From Gentiana macrophylla (taxonomy: Eukaryota > Streptophyta > Magnoliopsida > Gentianales > Gentianaceae): a stretch of 64,000 nucleotides of DNA. The number at the start of each line of letters is the position of its first letter. The stretch's first letter is position 1. The DNA is taken from positions 186,001-250,000 of the forward strand of contig JAOBSW010001137.1 of NCBI GenBank assembly GCA_026214975.1. The letters are read 5' to 3'. Shown here in pieces: positions 11,786 to 22,269 of the stretch. Position numbers and translations under genes: made by a program. The notes under the pieces were generated by a model, which was not told where the DNA came from, did not search any database, and was given only the letters and a program-made list of their open reading frames with translations.

Positions 11786-12433
11786 ATGCTAACTTGCTTT
11801 CTATCACAAGTGGAACCCAAGACCATAGATGATGCAATCCAAGATGCAGATTGGATCACAGCCATGCAAGAAGAACTAAATGAATTTGAAAGAAATGAAA
11901 TCTGGGAACTTGTTGACAGACCTGAAATGGCCAACATCATTGGTGTAAAATGGGTATTCAGGAACAAGATGGATGAGCAAGGAACTGTTGTCAGAAACAA
12001 AGCAAGGCTAGTTACAAAAGGATATTCCCAAGCTGAAGGAATAGATTATGATGAAACCTTTGCTCCAGTAGCAAGATTGGAAGCAATAAGACTTTTTCTA
12101 GCATTTGCTGCACACAAAGACTTCAAAGTCTATCAAATGGATGTCAAAAGTGCATTCCTAAACGGCCTTTTGGAAGAAGAAGTTTATGTAGAACAACCTC
12201 CTGGATTTCAAATCAAAGGAAAAGAAGACAAAGTATACAAACTCAAGAAGGCCCTCTATGGCCTCAAACAGCACCTAGAGCTGGTATGAAACTCTTGTCA
12301 CAATTTCGATCAAGAATGGATTCAACAAAGGAACTATAGACAAGACTCTATTTAAACTAGAGGAAGGGGCAAAGACATTGCTAGTGCAAATCTATGTTGA
12401 TGACATAATCTTTGGATCGAAGAAGATGAAAAG
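11786..12433 (+). pseudogene. Copia1 reverse transcriptase
   Basis: The frame 11786-12289 carries classic copia RT blocks: [74 protein letters not shown] and [12 protein letters not shown] frameshift after ALYGLKQ moves the rest into the next frame, where the catalytic YVDD lies at 12393-12404. The enzyme copies element RNA to DNA. A single-base change separates the two halves. Confidence 0.9.
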
Positions 12434-13334
12434 TTGTGTGAGAAATTTGCAAACCTAATGAAGAGCAAATTTCAGATGAGCATGATGGGAGAATTAAACT
12501 ACTTCCTTGGCCTTCAAGTAAAGCAAATGAAGGATGGCATTTTCATTAGTCAAGCAAAATATACAAGAGATTTGATACACAAGTATGGGATGGACACAAG
12601 TGGCACAGCAGACACACCAATGTGTGCCAGAGTCATACTTGGAAAAGATGAAGGAGGAAAAGATGTTGATAAGAAAATGTATAGAGGAATTATTGGATCA
12701 TTGTTATACTTAACTGCAAGCAGACCCGATATTGCATTTGCAGTAGGAGTGTGTGCTATATTTCAAGCTCAACCAAAAGAATCACATCTTCTAGCAGCTA
12801 AAAGGATAATCAAATACTTGAAACACACCATCAATGTTGGCATTTGGTACCCAAAAGATGGAGGATTTTGCGATATCATATTCAAACTCGACTATCTTTG
12901 GATGCAAAATAGATAGAAAAAGCACCTCTGGAACATGCCAAATGCTAGGAACCAGACTAGTCTCATGGTTCAGCAAAAAGTAAAACTCTATATCTACATC
13001 AACAGCTGAAGCAGGATATATAGCAGCAGTGTATTTGTTGTGCACAAATCTTGTGGATAAGACAACGACTAAGGGACTATGGAGTCGAAGAAAACAATCC
13101 CAATCATGTGTGACAACACAAGTGCAATATCTATTACAGAATATCCGATGATTGCATTCAAGAACAAAGCACATTGATGTAAGACATCATTTTATCAGAG
13201 ACCATGTTGAAAAGGAGATGTCATCCTAAAATACATATCCATGAAGACCAACTGGTGACATCTTCACTAAACCACTCGATTATGAAAGATTTAGTATGTT
13301 GAGAAGCGAGTTAGGGATGATTGAAATTGACTAA
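12434..13334 (+). pseudogene. Copia1 RT C-terminus and RNase H
   Basis: 12434-12916 encodes MMGELNYFLGLQVKQMKDGI and LLYLTASRPDIAFAVGVCA, the conserved end of copia RT. The RNase H part follows in broken frames: STSTAEAGYIAA near 13000, RTKHIDVRHHF near 13160 and GDIFTKPLDYERFSMLRSEL near 13258. The latter is the usual end of copia pol, closing with TAA at 13332-13334. Confidence 0.85.
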
Positions 13335-13944
13335 GTATCAACGAGCGGCTAAGCGAGAGTAATCGGCTAAGTGACTTCATCAACTGGTACAACCTTTGCC
13401 GTTACGGGGAGATGTAGCGAGGTAAGGCATCGGTATCCAGCAGAGGTAACTTAAGCGATTGTTAGGAGCAGTTCAATGAAGCACTCGATGAAGAACTCAT
13501 TGGACCGGTTAAGTGACGCGAAGGCACTTCACGAAATAAAGACTTGGACAAATTCAAAGTGTGAACAAAATCAATTACGAATACACGTGGAGAATAAGGA
13601 AACTATGGAGGATTATTCAGTACACACGTGGCGATCACTTTATGATCATGGAGGTAATTATATTATTTTTTGAATTATAAACTCCTCGATTCCCGGGCTC
13701 TATCATTACTTGCCTCAAACCACCCCCTACGCGCCGAATATCGCGTTTTCACACACAAAATCACACCATTATGTCACTAAATCCTTCCATACTCAAACCA
13801 CGTTCACACTACCCAAATCACACTATATAAACAAGACTTAGAGATTTTCAGAGATCCTTACGCTCTCTTGCAAATTACAACCCTACTCTTGTTTATCTCT
13901 ATTGCAAACTCAAGTTCATTTTCAAACCCCTCTCCCTCTCTAAA
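13335..13944 (+). other. Copia1 spacer between pol and ORF3
   Basis: No coding sequence is supported. SIRE-lineage elements usually have such a spacer before their extra ORF, sometimes with a promoter-like segment. Here catcaca-rich, AT-rich sequence with tatataaac at about 13824 precedes the ATG at 13945. Confidence 0.45.
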
Positions 13945-16900
13945 ATGGCATCATATTCCTCAATCACTCAAAAGTGGGGTACGAAAAATCGATTGCCACT
14001 GGCTCATTCTTCCAAGCAGAACACTACCTGAAACTGTGTGGAAATGATGAGCATGCCAAAAGGTTGGCAGCAGGCTGCTAAAAACTAAAATTATCCACCT
14101 TCCTCAATCCTTCAATAACTGAAGTGTGTTATGAAAGTCCGATTTCCTTCCGAAATGCACAATACGATGCTGGGCTCCTATCGAAGAAGGTGACAAGTTG
14201 AAGAAGACAAGATTGTTGCATCCATAAATGGCAAAGGCGTGGTGATTACTGACAAAGGTAATCCGAAAACATCTCAAACTTTCAAATAAAGGGTCAAGCA
14301 AAAGTGACATTGATACCACAGGACTTAGATGAATTACGGGCAATCATTGCCAAAACGGCAAACCCAGGATCCACAAAAGTAAATTGTCTCAGATCTGAGT
14401 TGAAGTAGCCATTTAATGAGTTTAGTGCCCTAATTGGCAAAACCATTGAAGGAAAGTTGGGAGCAAATCATGCCATGACAGAAATTAGAATGCGGTTAAT
14501 GGGAATCATCTATAACAAGCTACGATTTAATTGGGCAAAATACATCTTTTGAGAATTAAAGAGCAAATCCAAGGTGAAGTAAAAAGGTGAAAAGGGATAA
14601 AAGAGGGAAAGACAATGAAAGGACAATGCAGGTGAAAAAGTCATATGGGATACAGTGCACTATCTCATTTGCAATGTCTCAAAGTCCCCCTCTGTACAAC
14701 TCCACTGATTGTATGAATCCAAAGTCATGTTTACTTATGTCAAACCACAAAAGAAGGCGGAGGAGAAGGAAAGAGGAAGAAATCCTCACACAACACCACA
14801 AGTCAAAGAAAGAAACAAAGGTCCGCGAAGTCCGGAAAAGACAGACTTTGGAAAATTAATTGATGAAGAAGAAGCGAAGAGGATTACGACAATGGGGAAG
14901 CACATCAAGTAGAAGAAAATGCCAGTGAGGATGAACAGCATCCAAATGAAGAAAACACTTTGAGAAGATGAGGAATCTCAGAAGAAGATGTACAATTGTC
15001 TGTAAACGATATAGATGACCGAATTGCAGAATATCTTGAATGGAAGGAAGGCGATTCCAGACAACAACTTCAAGACACAAACCACATGCTTACTGAAGAA
15101 GCATGGTTATTTGATTTTCTGGGAATCACAACACTTGTAGGAGTACTTGATGAATCACCACTATGGGAATTGGTTGATGCAGCCAAGGCAAAGATGCTCC
15201 AGATCTCTGGGAGACAGAATGATGACTCAGACGGTGGTCATGATGATGATGATAATGATCATGATTGTAATGACAATAATGATGGTGATTTAGGTAAAAA
15301 CAGAGAAGAGGATGCTCTTACACCAGATGAAATTGATGACACTACTCTTCTCCGTACATTTTTGAAACCACAAGCCTCCGGAAAGTCTTCAACTCAAAGA
15401 AAGGCAGATCCACTCAACCGTTGTCTGTCAATGTTCGATAACAAAGACAAACATTGTGGACACTGGTTCATTCTTTGCCACTCAGTCAAGACAACCCCGG
15501 CATAGAGATAGGGGAACGGCCGCTCAAGCCACACCAAGATACTCATCTACCCAAATACTTGAAGATCTAGATGTAAATGCAGATGTCACTCAACATCAAG
15601 ACAAGGGCCGACAAGCGAGATCCGAACCGGTGAAACAAGGTACAAACTCTCTCGGTGAACACCGGCATTACAAATGAAACTTTTGAGAAAGCGGCGGACT
15701 TGTCGGGTGAAGAATTGGAACAACAAGCAATGAATCTCGGATGCATGAGTTCGGCGTTTAATGACAAAAGCTCCTCCATTGAAAACAAGTTTCAAGCCAT
15801 TGCCGAGTACATTGATGCACAAAACATTGTTGTTCAACAACGGGGAAGTCCGATGAAGCGAACTTAACATCAATATCACCAATGATCTTGCAGCCTCGGG
15901 CAACACATTTCCCGAGAAAGCGAATCACCGGCGGTGAGCTTTTGGCACTAGACTTAGGAGTGTCAATGAGAAATTGAATGATCATAACAATAGATTCACC
16001 TCTATTGAATCAAAACTTGACTCTCACGATTGGAACGGCAGAGGCCACCAATAGCATCCTACTCAAGCAAAGGGATGATCTTTGCCAAAAAGGGGAAAAA
16101 CTGGATAAGCTGAAGGATCAACTTTCAAACCCCTAATTTCTTTGAAGAACAATTGAGAGCAAAGAGAGAAAAATAAGGATCGAAATGAAGCGAGAAGAGC
16201 AACAAAGAAGGATCAGAGAAGAAAGAGAAAAAGCCACAAAGGAACCTCGCATTGGATTTCCTCATCCCATTCAACGAAGAGATGATGATAGAGACAGGTC
16301 CGGCAGATAGCAAAGGCCTGGATCCACCCAAAGAAAGAGGATCTGTCTACCAACACGGACTCGGCACGGAGGAAACACCAAAGAGAGGCGCAAAGCAGGC
16401 TCCAAATATACTAGTGAGCACATGAACTTACTTTGGTCACCAAAGCAAAGCGAGAATATGATGCGTGATGTGTTTGGACCATGTAAGAGAATTTTTTAGA
16501 GTACAGAAGGACTTTATCCTCACCTCTCACAAGATGAAGCTTGGGCCGATTGGCTAAACTATCAGGATGAAAGGATGAGAACTTATATGGCCAAACTCTA
16601 CAATGAAGTCAAAAGAGAATTTGCACTTCTCAAACAGACCAACAACAAACCATGTTCACCATACCACTATCTCGCAAAGGGACCGGAAGACTTGCCACCG
16701 CACAACAAGAAGATTTCAAATACATGGCAAGATTCTTCAATCCCCATGGGAGATTGGAGAAACATGAACAGTGGGGTCTCTACAAAAGTCTCAAATTTGC
16801 AGACTCACACATTCTTTGAGGCTAGGAAAGACTTGAAAAATATTTTGGAGAACCTAAGGCCAATGAGACCATGCACGATTTCAATAGACTTTTGCCAAAA

Positions 16901-17024
16901 GAGTTTTTCAGGTGTATCCGAATACACGACATTGGCTTCTTGGAAGTGGAAGTTTCGAGAAATTGATTGGAAAGACATTGAAGAGGTTCGGACTACAAAG
17001 TTCAAAAGGTACAAGGTGAATTAA
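13945..17024 (+). pseudogene. Copia1 ORF3 in env-like position, degraded
   Basis: An ATG at 13945 opens MASYSSITQKWGTKNRLPLA and stops after 28 codons. Readable pieces follow in several frames: a segment ending in an Asp/Asn-rich run (14996-15505), coiled-coil-like and charged stretches (15655-15867 and around 16130-16300), and a C-terminal part (16575-17024). SIRE elements carry an extra ORF here that has been described as env-like. That identity is inferred from position. I see no signal peptide or clear membrane segment in the broken text. It is not functional as written. Confidence 0.5.
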
Positions 17025-17170
17025 GCAAAATGTAGTTTGTAATGATTGAATAAATTCTTTGGATCTCATTTCCCTTGATGGATGAATAAAATTGTTGAAA
17101 TTTTGTTCTGTTGGTTATTATGAATTTTTGACTACTTATGTTCAGGCTTATGAGGTTTTGGCATCATCAA

Positions 17171-17182
17171 AAAGGGGGAAAT
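17171..17182 (+). other. Polypurine tract of Copia1
   Basis: aaagggggaaat abuts the 3' LTR start tgttagg at 17183. This is the SIRE-type plus-strand primer. Confidence 0.85.
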
Positions 17183-18599
17183 TGTTAGGAACATTTTATT
17201 ATGTTTTGATGATGGCCATACTAACTGTTATTATAAAGCTGAAATAAGTTAGAAATTCTCTGTATAAGTCTTTACTTAGAGTCGACATGTTGTATAAGTT
17301 GAGTCGAGACAAGTATTGTACTAGTTGGTAGGATGGCAAAGTGAAAATAGACATTCGGTAGAGTGAAGCCACCAAACACCAAGCAGAGATGAGAGAAGGA
17401 TTATGATCGACTTATAACCAAGGAAGTCCTGTGATGACCTTGGATAAGTCTAAGTTATGTTTCAAGTGATGAAACTCAATATTCCAATAAGGTGTACACC
17501 GATCTCACCCAAATCAAGGATCGGTGAAGTATAAAGATTCTCCACGAAACTAAAGCAAAGAAGAAAAAAGAATTGAATCGGTGAGTACACCGATCGTCGG
17601 CAAAGAGAAAACAAAACGGCGAAGAAAGAACTAACGGCTAAGTCGGAAGGCTCACTCCACCGTTCTCTGACGGTGAAGAGACACTTACAAGATCGATTTA
17701 ATATACATTGAAGATTCAGCAGATCATGCATTAAATGCACAATCATTAAAGGATCAATCAAGGACGGATTTTCTCGCTATACATTTGAAAGAAGAATCCG
17801 ATCACTTTGAAATCAAGGAGAATACAATTAATGGGGAATCAAGAATAAAATCAAGGATTATTCCTCATTAATATAGCCAACGGACGGAATTTCAAAATCA
17901 AGGCTATTCAAGGTGTAAATAGAAGGCATTGATGAGAAAAAGAATAGAACGATTTAGAGAAAAAAAAAAGCGAAACTCTGTCAATTAGAAAAGCCTTCTC
18001 TATGAACTTACAAGGATACATCTAGTGATCAACTCAAATATCAGAACTACAAAGTCATATTCAGAATTGAGATTGATCAAGCAAGTGCGTGAATCACATT
18101 CACATCAAAGTCAAGCAAATCGAATCGAGAGGCAAATGAGAAGGAGTTGAAACTATGATAATTTGTTGAAGGATTTTGATCTCAAGGAGCAGACAAAGGA
18201 AGATCGAATCATCAAGCCATTGCGAGTCAAGGAGTGATAGTCTTGTAGATTGTGAAGCTTGGGAAGCCAAGGACAATCATACTGTTGTATCTGTGAAAAC
18301 AATAGTGAATTCCTCCGATCATCACAGGAGAAGAGTGGATTAAGGGATTACACCACCCTGAACCACTATAAGCCTTGTGTCAATTTAATTTCTGCAATTT
18401 ACTTTACAAAGACTTATTTAATTTGCCTACATCATAACACATATCCGTGATTGTCTAAAGCGATTTGAAAACAACATAGTAAGAAGGGACTTATCCATTG
18501 CCCAAAAGCTTTTAAAACAAAAGAAAAGTTTTTGAAACTCCACTATAGTCATTCACCCCCCCTTCCCGACTATAGTTTCACCCTTCTCTGGGACCAACA
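17183..18599 (+). repeat. 3' LTR of Copia1
   Basis: This 1417-bp copy is colinear with the 5' LTR. The TATA-like box is altered (gtgtaaatag at about 17913 against ctataaatag in the 5' copy) and the terminal C run is 7 rather than 12 bases. Discrepancies concentrate at CAG/CTG sites. Confidence 0.92.
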
Positions 18600-18604
18600 A
18601 TAAG

Positions 18605-18934
18605 TATATCCAGTTTGGTGTGCCGAGGCTATCCAGGAGTATAAGGATTCGGCGGATTTTGCCGAGGCCTTGAAGGTGCTACTGACCCCGTCTTAAACCA
18701 TGGGTATACCCAGGGAGTGGACGAGGTGAGGGTTCAATATCCTTCCCTTGTGCTGGATGACCTTCTTAAGAAGGTTTATTACAAGCAGGGAATGAGTGCG
18801 GTCTACACCGAGAGAGTGTCTAGGATTTTAAGGCCGGGGTGGACATCGTTTCCAAGTATGTTGTCCAGCTGACTAGTAATTCTGGTTTCGCTCCTTCATC
18901 AGAGCCTCAAAAGAGTCCTACTCCAGACTCTTAA
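18605..18934 (+). pseudogene. Gag-like module B of outer element, second part
   Basis: This resumes the reading interrupted at 6469: WCAEAIQEYKDSADFAEALK, then GMSAVYTERVS and, after a stop/shift near 18815, GVDIVSKYVVQLTSNSG with a stop at 18932-18934. The AIQEYKDSADF block resembles the end of coiled-coil gag-like ORFs in plant LTR elements. This is from general recall, not a search. Its C-terminus is homologous to that of module A. Confidence 0.45.
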
Positions 18935-19085
18935 AGTTTTAGGAGTTTGTTTATTTTTTTATTTGAACAATTTCGTACTTCGATTTTATTAAGGAAGTTA
19001 CTTTGTTTTGTATTCCTGCGTTTTCATGAGCGTTGTTAAGCTACTTTGTGTTGTTTTGTTATATTGACGGAGGGGTGAGCCCCCC

Positions 19086-19125
19086 AGTATGCCATTTATT
19101 AGTCTTGACTTTTGGATGGCATACT
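19086..19125. repeat. Hairpin repeat, copy 2
   Basis: Arms agtatgccat (19086-19095) and atggcatact (19116-19125) are perfectly complementary, with the same loop length as copy 1. A run of C bases precedes the left arm. Confidence 0.75.
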
Positions 19126-19532
19126 TGTGTTGTTGAGCCTTTTGTGGGAGTTCGGCCCACACATACCTAAGCTAGTTACTGACGCTCGGTTGTAGTTCTA
19201 AGGTTTTCAGATTACATATTTATGTTTGTATGTAGTGCCGAGCTTTATTCGTGAGCTCGGGAAACTATTCGCTAGGTAGTAAAATCTCACGAGTCAGATT
19301 AGTTCCCATCTTACGATGAACATGACTAAGTCTAATTGTCTTTAGTATAAACTGAGTTAGTCAGGGTTGGCCTAACTAATCACGTAAAGTTTTACGGGCA
19401 AGGCTAGGTTAGTACTGATTTCTTGTATAGAGTTTTAAGGGCGAGCAGGTGAAAGTTGCTCTACTTGTTTTGAGCTGTCTATTATTGTTGATGAGTTATG
19501 TTGTATTGTTGGGGATGTATGGTATCCCCCAC

Positions 19533-19572
19533 AGTATGCTATTCATTACTTTTAGCTTTTGAATGGCATACT
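19533..19572. repeat. Hairpin repeat, copy 3
   Basis: Arms agtatgctat and atggcatact pair with one mismatch. It lies about 447 bp after copy 2, at the start of the second duplicated segment. Confidence 0.7.
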
Positions 19573-20727
19573 TGTTCTGATTCTGTGTTGCCAGGCTTGT
19601 CACGTGTATTCGGCTAGCCCAGGCCCGTTAGTTATTCAGTGTGTAACTTTGAAGTTTGCACACTTATTGTTGTATGTAGGACCGACCTCTATTCGTGGGC
19701 TCGGGAATCATTTTGTTGGAAACTCTAGTCAGATTAGCTTTATCGCTAAGGCGAGCGGGACTAAGTCTGATCGCGTTTAATACAAACTTAGTTGATAATG
19801 TGAAGTTGTCAGAGCGAGCAGGTGAAAGTTGCTCGATTTCGAGTCTAGCCTGCAGACTTAATTAGTTTGTTCTTTGCTGATCATGTTGAGTCTGACCTGC
19901 GGAGCTCAAGTGTCAGCCTTAGCGTTTTGAGTGAAGTCCACCCTGTGGAGTTCGACTTGTCTGGCCTGCAGACAGTTTAGCGTGAAGGTTCGTTTGATCG
20001 GCACGGGTGGCGTGGATGTATGTTTGGACGAGTTGAGTTAGAAGTTTACCTGTCCTCACGTGTTAAATTTCTGTGAGCTGAGTCGGATTTGTCAGACCTT
20101 GCGTGTTTTTTGCTGAACCCGACTTGGCGAAGCTCAGGTATCATACTTTAAGGGAGTCAGAAGTATTTCTGACTACTTTAGTGAGTTTGAAGTTCTACAA
20201 ACTTTACATACGCGTGTCTATTCTAAATGATAAAATGCACAATAAAACGAGTTAATATGAAATTAAAATAGCGTTAAGGAGAACCTGGTGGGACAATGTC
20301 CTTACTGCGGGCTTGGCCGCTTGGTTCTTTGAGTTATGGGCAACCGACTGCGTGCCCCGCATATTGTTGGACGAGGAGGGTGATAGGAACCAACTTTACA
20401 GTACATTTCTGTACAGTTCAGCCCACGATTATCACATTTCTGGCATGTTTCGGGTGAGTTTGGACCCTATTTTGAGTATTAAATGAGGTTTTATTGCACG
20501 GCGAGTGACTGTCGGTTTTTCGTAAACTCGACCTTATTTTAGCATTTTATACTCGTTTTTCCCGAGCACCCGTAGTTTGCGGGGTTATGCGTTTGCTTGT
20601 TGTTTTCATATGGATGCAGGACTAGGGTGTCTCGAGAGCCCAAAAGGCGAGAAGTATGAAGTTTAAACATGACCGAGGTGAAACACGGAGGTTGAAGGTT
20701 AAAAAGTGAAGATTTTGGGTCACATGG

Positions 20728-21030
20728 CTGTCCGGACGGACAAAAACCTCGCAGCCGGACGGCTAACTCTCTGGAAAATGGATTCTTGGCTGAAAAAGTT
20801 TGTCCGGACGGACAAGGTGTTGTGTCCGGACGGCTAACTCTCTGGAAATTTGAAAAACTTTGATGAAGCATTCGTCCGGACGGACGAGCCAAAGATCCGG
20901 ACGAGATGAGAACCAAGCATCCGGACGGACAAGAGCATTTCATCCGGACGGACATCTATGCATCCGTCCGGACACCTGGAAAATCAAGAACAGTCCGGCC
21001 AGACAGAGCCAGCATCCGGACTGACAGAAT
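20728..21030 (+). repeat. Cluster of tccggacggac motifs in Athila LTR
   Basis: At least ten copies of tccggacgg or close variants, partly palindromic, lie just upstream of the TATA-like box at 21036. The matching block in the 3' LTR is 37300-37600. The density and placement in U3 suggest a promoter element array. That role is inference. Confidence 0.8.
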
Positions 21031-21035
21031 ACTTT

Positions 21036-21045
21036 CTATATAAAG
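21036..21045 (+). promoter_or_regulatory. TATA-like box in Athila 5' LTR
   Basis: ctatataaag lies directly after the ccggacgg cluster and is kept in the 3' LTR at about 37606. It is the likely start of the element transcript. Confidence 0.6.
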
Positions 21046-22155
21046 CTGCTCATTTCACACACAGACGGAGACAGAGTGGAAAAAAGTAGATAGCAAGTTT
21101 CCCTTTTTAGCTTTTTGGAGATTTTGGGCGATTTTCTTTTAGAGTTAGACTAAGTATTTTATATCATTAGAATCCTCATTCAATCCTTTCTTTGATCTAC
21201 TAACTTTTAGCTTCGATCCGTAAATTTTCACTTGACAAAAATTCAATCTTTTGTAAGCACATTTGGCACCTCCTTCAAGTTGAGTAAAGTAAGTATGTTC
21301 TTTTGTTATTTTATAGTTGTTGTGATGTTTTTCTTCCGTTTTTATTGCTTAGATTCGATTATGAGTAGCTAGATTCTTCGTATGGTTGAACTATGTGAAG
21401 GCGGGTGAAACGCCGTTAGAGAGATGAACCGGGAGGTAGTGTAGCGCGTAAATAAACGTTCTAATCGATAATCCCTATCTCAAAACTTGTTTGAATCGTT
21501 TTTGAGCTAGATTGATCACCTAGTTCACCATTGCAAACACTTAGCTTATAAATGTATGTTGCGGCGACGTGTGGGAACGGGGTTTCGGGACCGTAGAGAT
21601 TTTGGACTTGAAAGGTAGTTTGACACCTACCCGTGTACTAGATTGACGCCCTAGTCATCAAGTCCAGTTCTGATATGGGGTTTGTATCGGTTGTTCGGGT
21701 GAGTCTAGAGCTTAATCACGTTAGGTGAGTCGGTCTTCTAAAGGGAGGATTGACGAGCTTCGCGTAGGGTGTGAATAACACTAGAATTAGGACTCAACAC
21801 CTATGAGTTTTCTTTAGACGGTGAAGTAAGGTAAGGCACACTCCCGGGGTAATCTGTTTAAGGGTAAAGTAATCCGTTGGACCGTAGTTCGGCCATACTT
21901 CTTTTAATTGTTTTGAATTTCGAGTAGTGTAATCTTTCTTTTATGCAATAGTATAACTTCATATCTACCTGTTTGACCTGAACTGAGTGGTAAGTCAACT
22001 GTAGTACTCAAAAACCAATCTCTGTGGGTTCGACCTCGGACTCCTCAAGCACTATCCTGCAATCGACCCGGTCCACTGCCGGTTAGAAAGTAGATTTTGC
22101 TAAGGTTTCGAGTTTTTACTTGATCGACCGGACCTAGAAAATCCGCTTATCAAGT

Positions 22156-22173
22156 TGGCGCCGTTGCCGGGGA
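22156..22173 (+). other. Primer-binding site of Athila-like element
   Basis: tggcgccgttgccgggga starts three bases after the 5' LTR. It is the usual Athila-type site, generally assigned to tRNA-Asp. The identical 18-mer occurs, reverse-complemented, in the nested element at 30094-30111. Confidence 0.88.
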
Positions 22174-22269
22174 TTGGCAACGCTTTGATATCACAAAAGT
22201 TGACCGAAAGCTTTGGCTTAGGTCGTTTTCTTTTATTGTTTTCTTGTTGTTTGATTTGACTTGCAGTGT

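Larger units (their letters stand above)
6470..18599 (+). mobile_element. Copia1: SIRE/Maximus-like Ty1-copia retrotransposon
   Basis: The element is 12.1 kb with LTRs at 6470-7890 and 17183-18599, both starting tgttaggaac and ending gggaccaaca. Flanks are atgag and ataag, a target duplication with one mismatch. Domain order is gag, protease, integrase, RT, RNase H, then about 3.8 kb to the 3' LTR holding an ORF in the env position. The size, the long 3' region, the Met-tRNA primer site and the polypurine tract aaaagggggaaa all fit the SIRE/Maximus lineage. All coding parts carry frameshifts and stops. It interrupts the gag-like module of the outer element. Confidence 0.92.
18935..20380 (+). 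other. Outer element non-coding part with duplicated segments
   Basis: This region follows the module B stop. It contains two homologous segments (19078-19461 and 19512-19834). Each runs from the hairpin repeat through a gtatgtag...cgggctcggg-type block to an identical gcgagcaggtgaaagttgct. Further short repeats of cctgcagactt/cctgcggagctc type follow at 19850-20000. No protein is supported. Confidence 0.6.
20381..22152 (+). repeat. 5' LTR of Athila-like element
   Basis: The LTR is 1772 bp and matches 36950-38465 closely, except that the 3' copy lacks about 250 bp corresponding to roughly 21805-22060. It contains a cluster of ccggacgg motifs and a TATA-like box. Confidence 0.92.

Noticed and set aside
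15567..15985. Three overlapping minus-strand ORFs in Copia1 ORF3
   Set aside because: Antisense shadows of the degraded ORF3 coding strand.
20539..20955. Minus-strand ORF of 138 codons in the Athila LTR
   Set aside because: Composed of the ccggacgg repeat (PSG/RPSG pattern) and partly repeated in the other LTR; a motif artefact.
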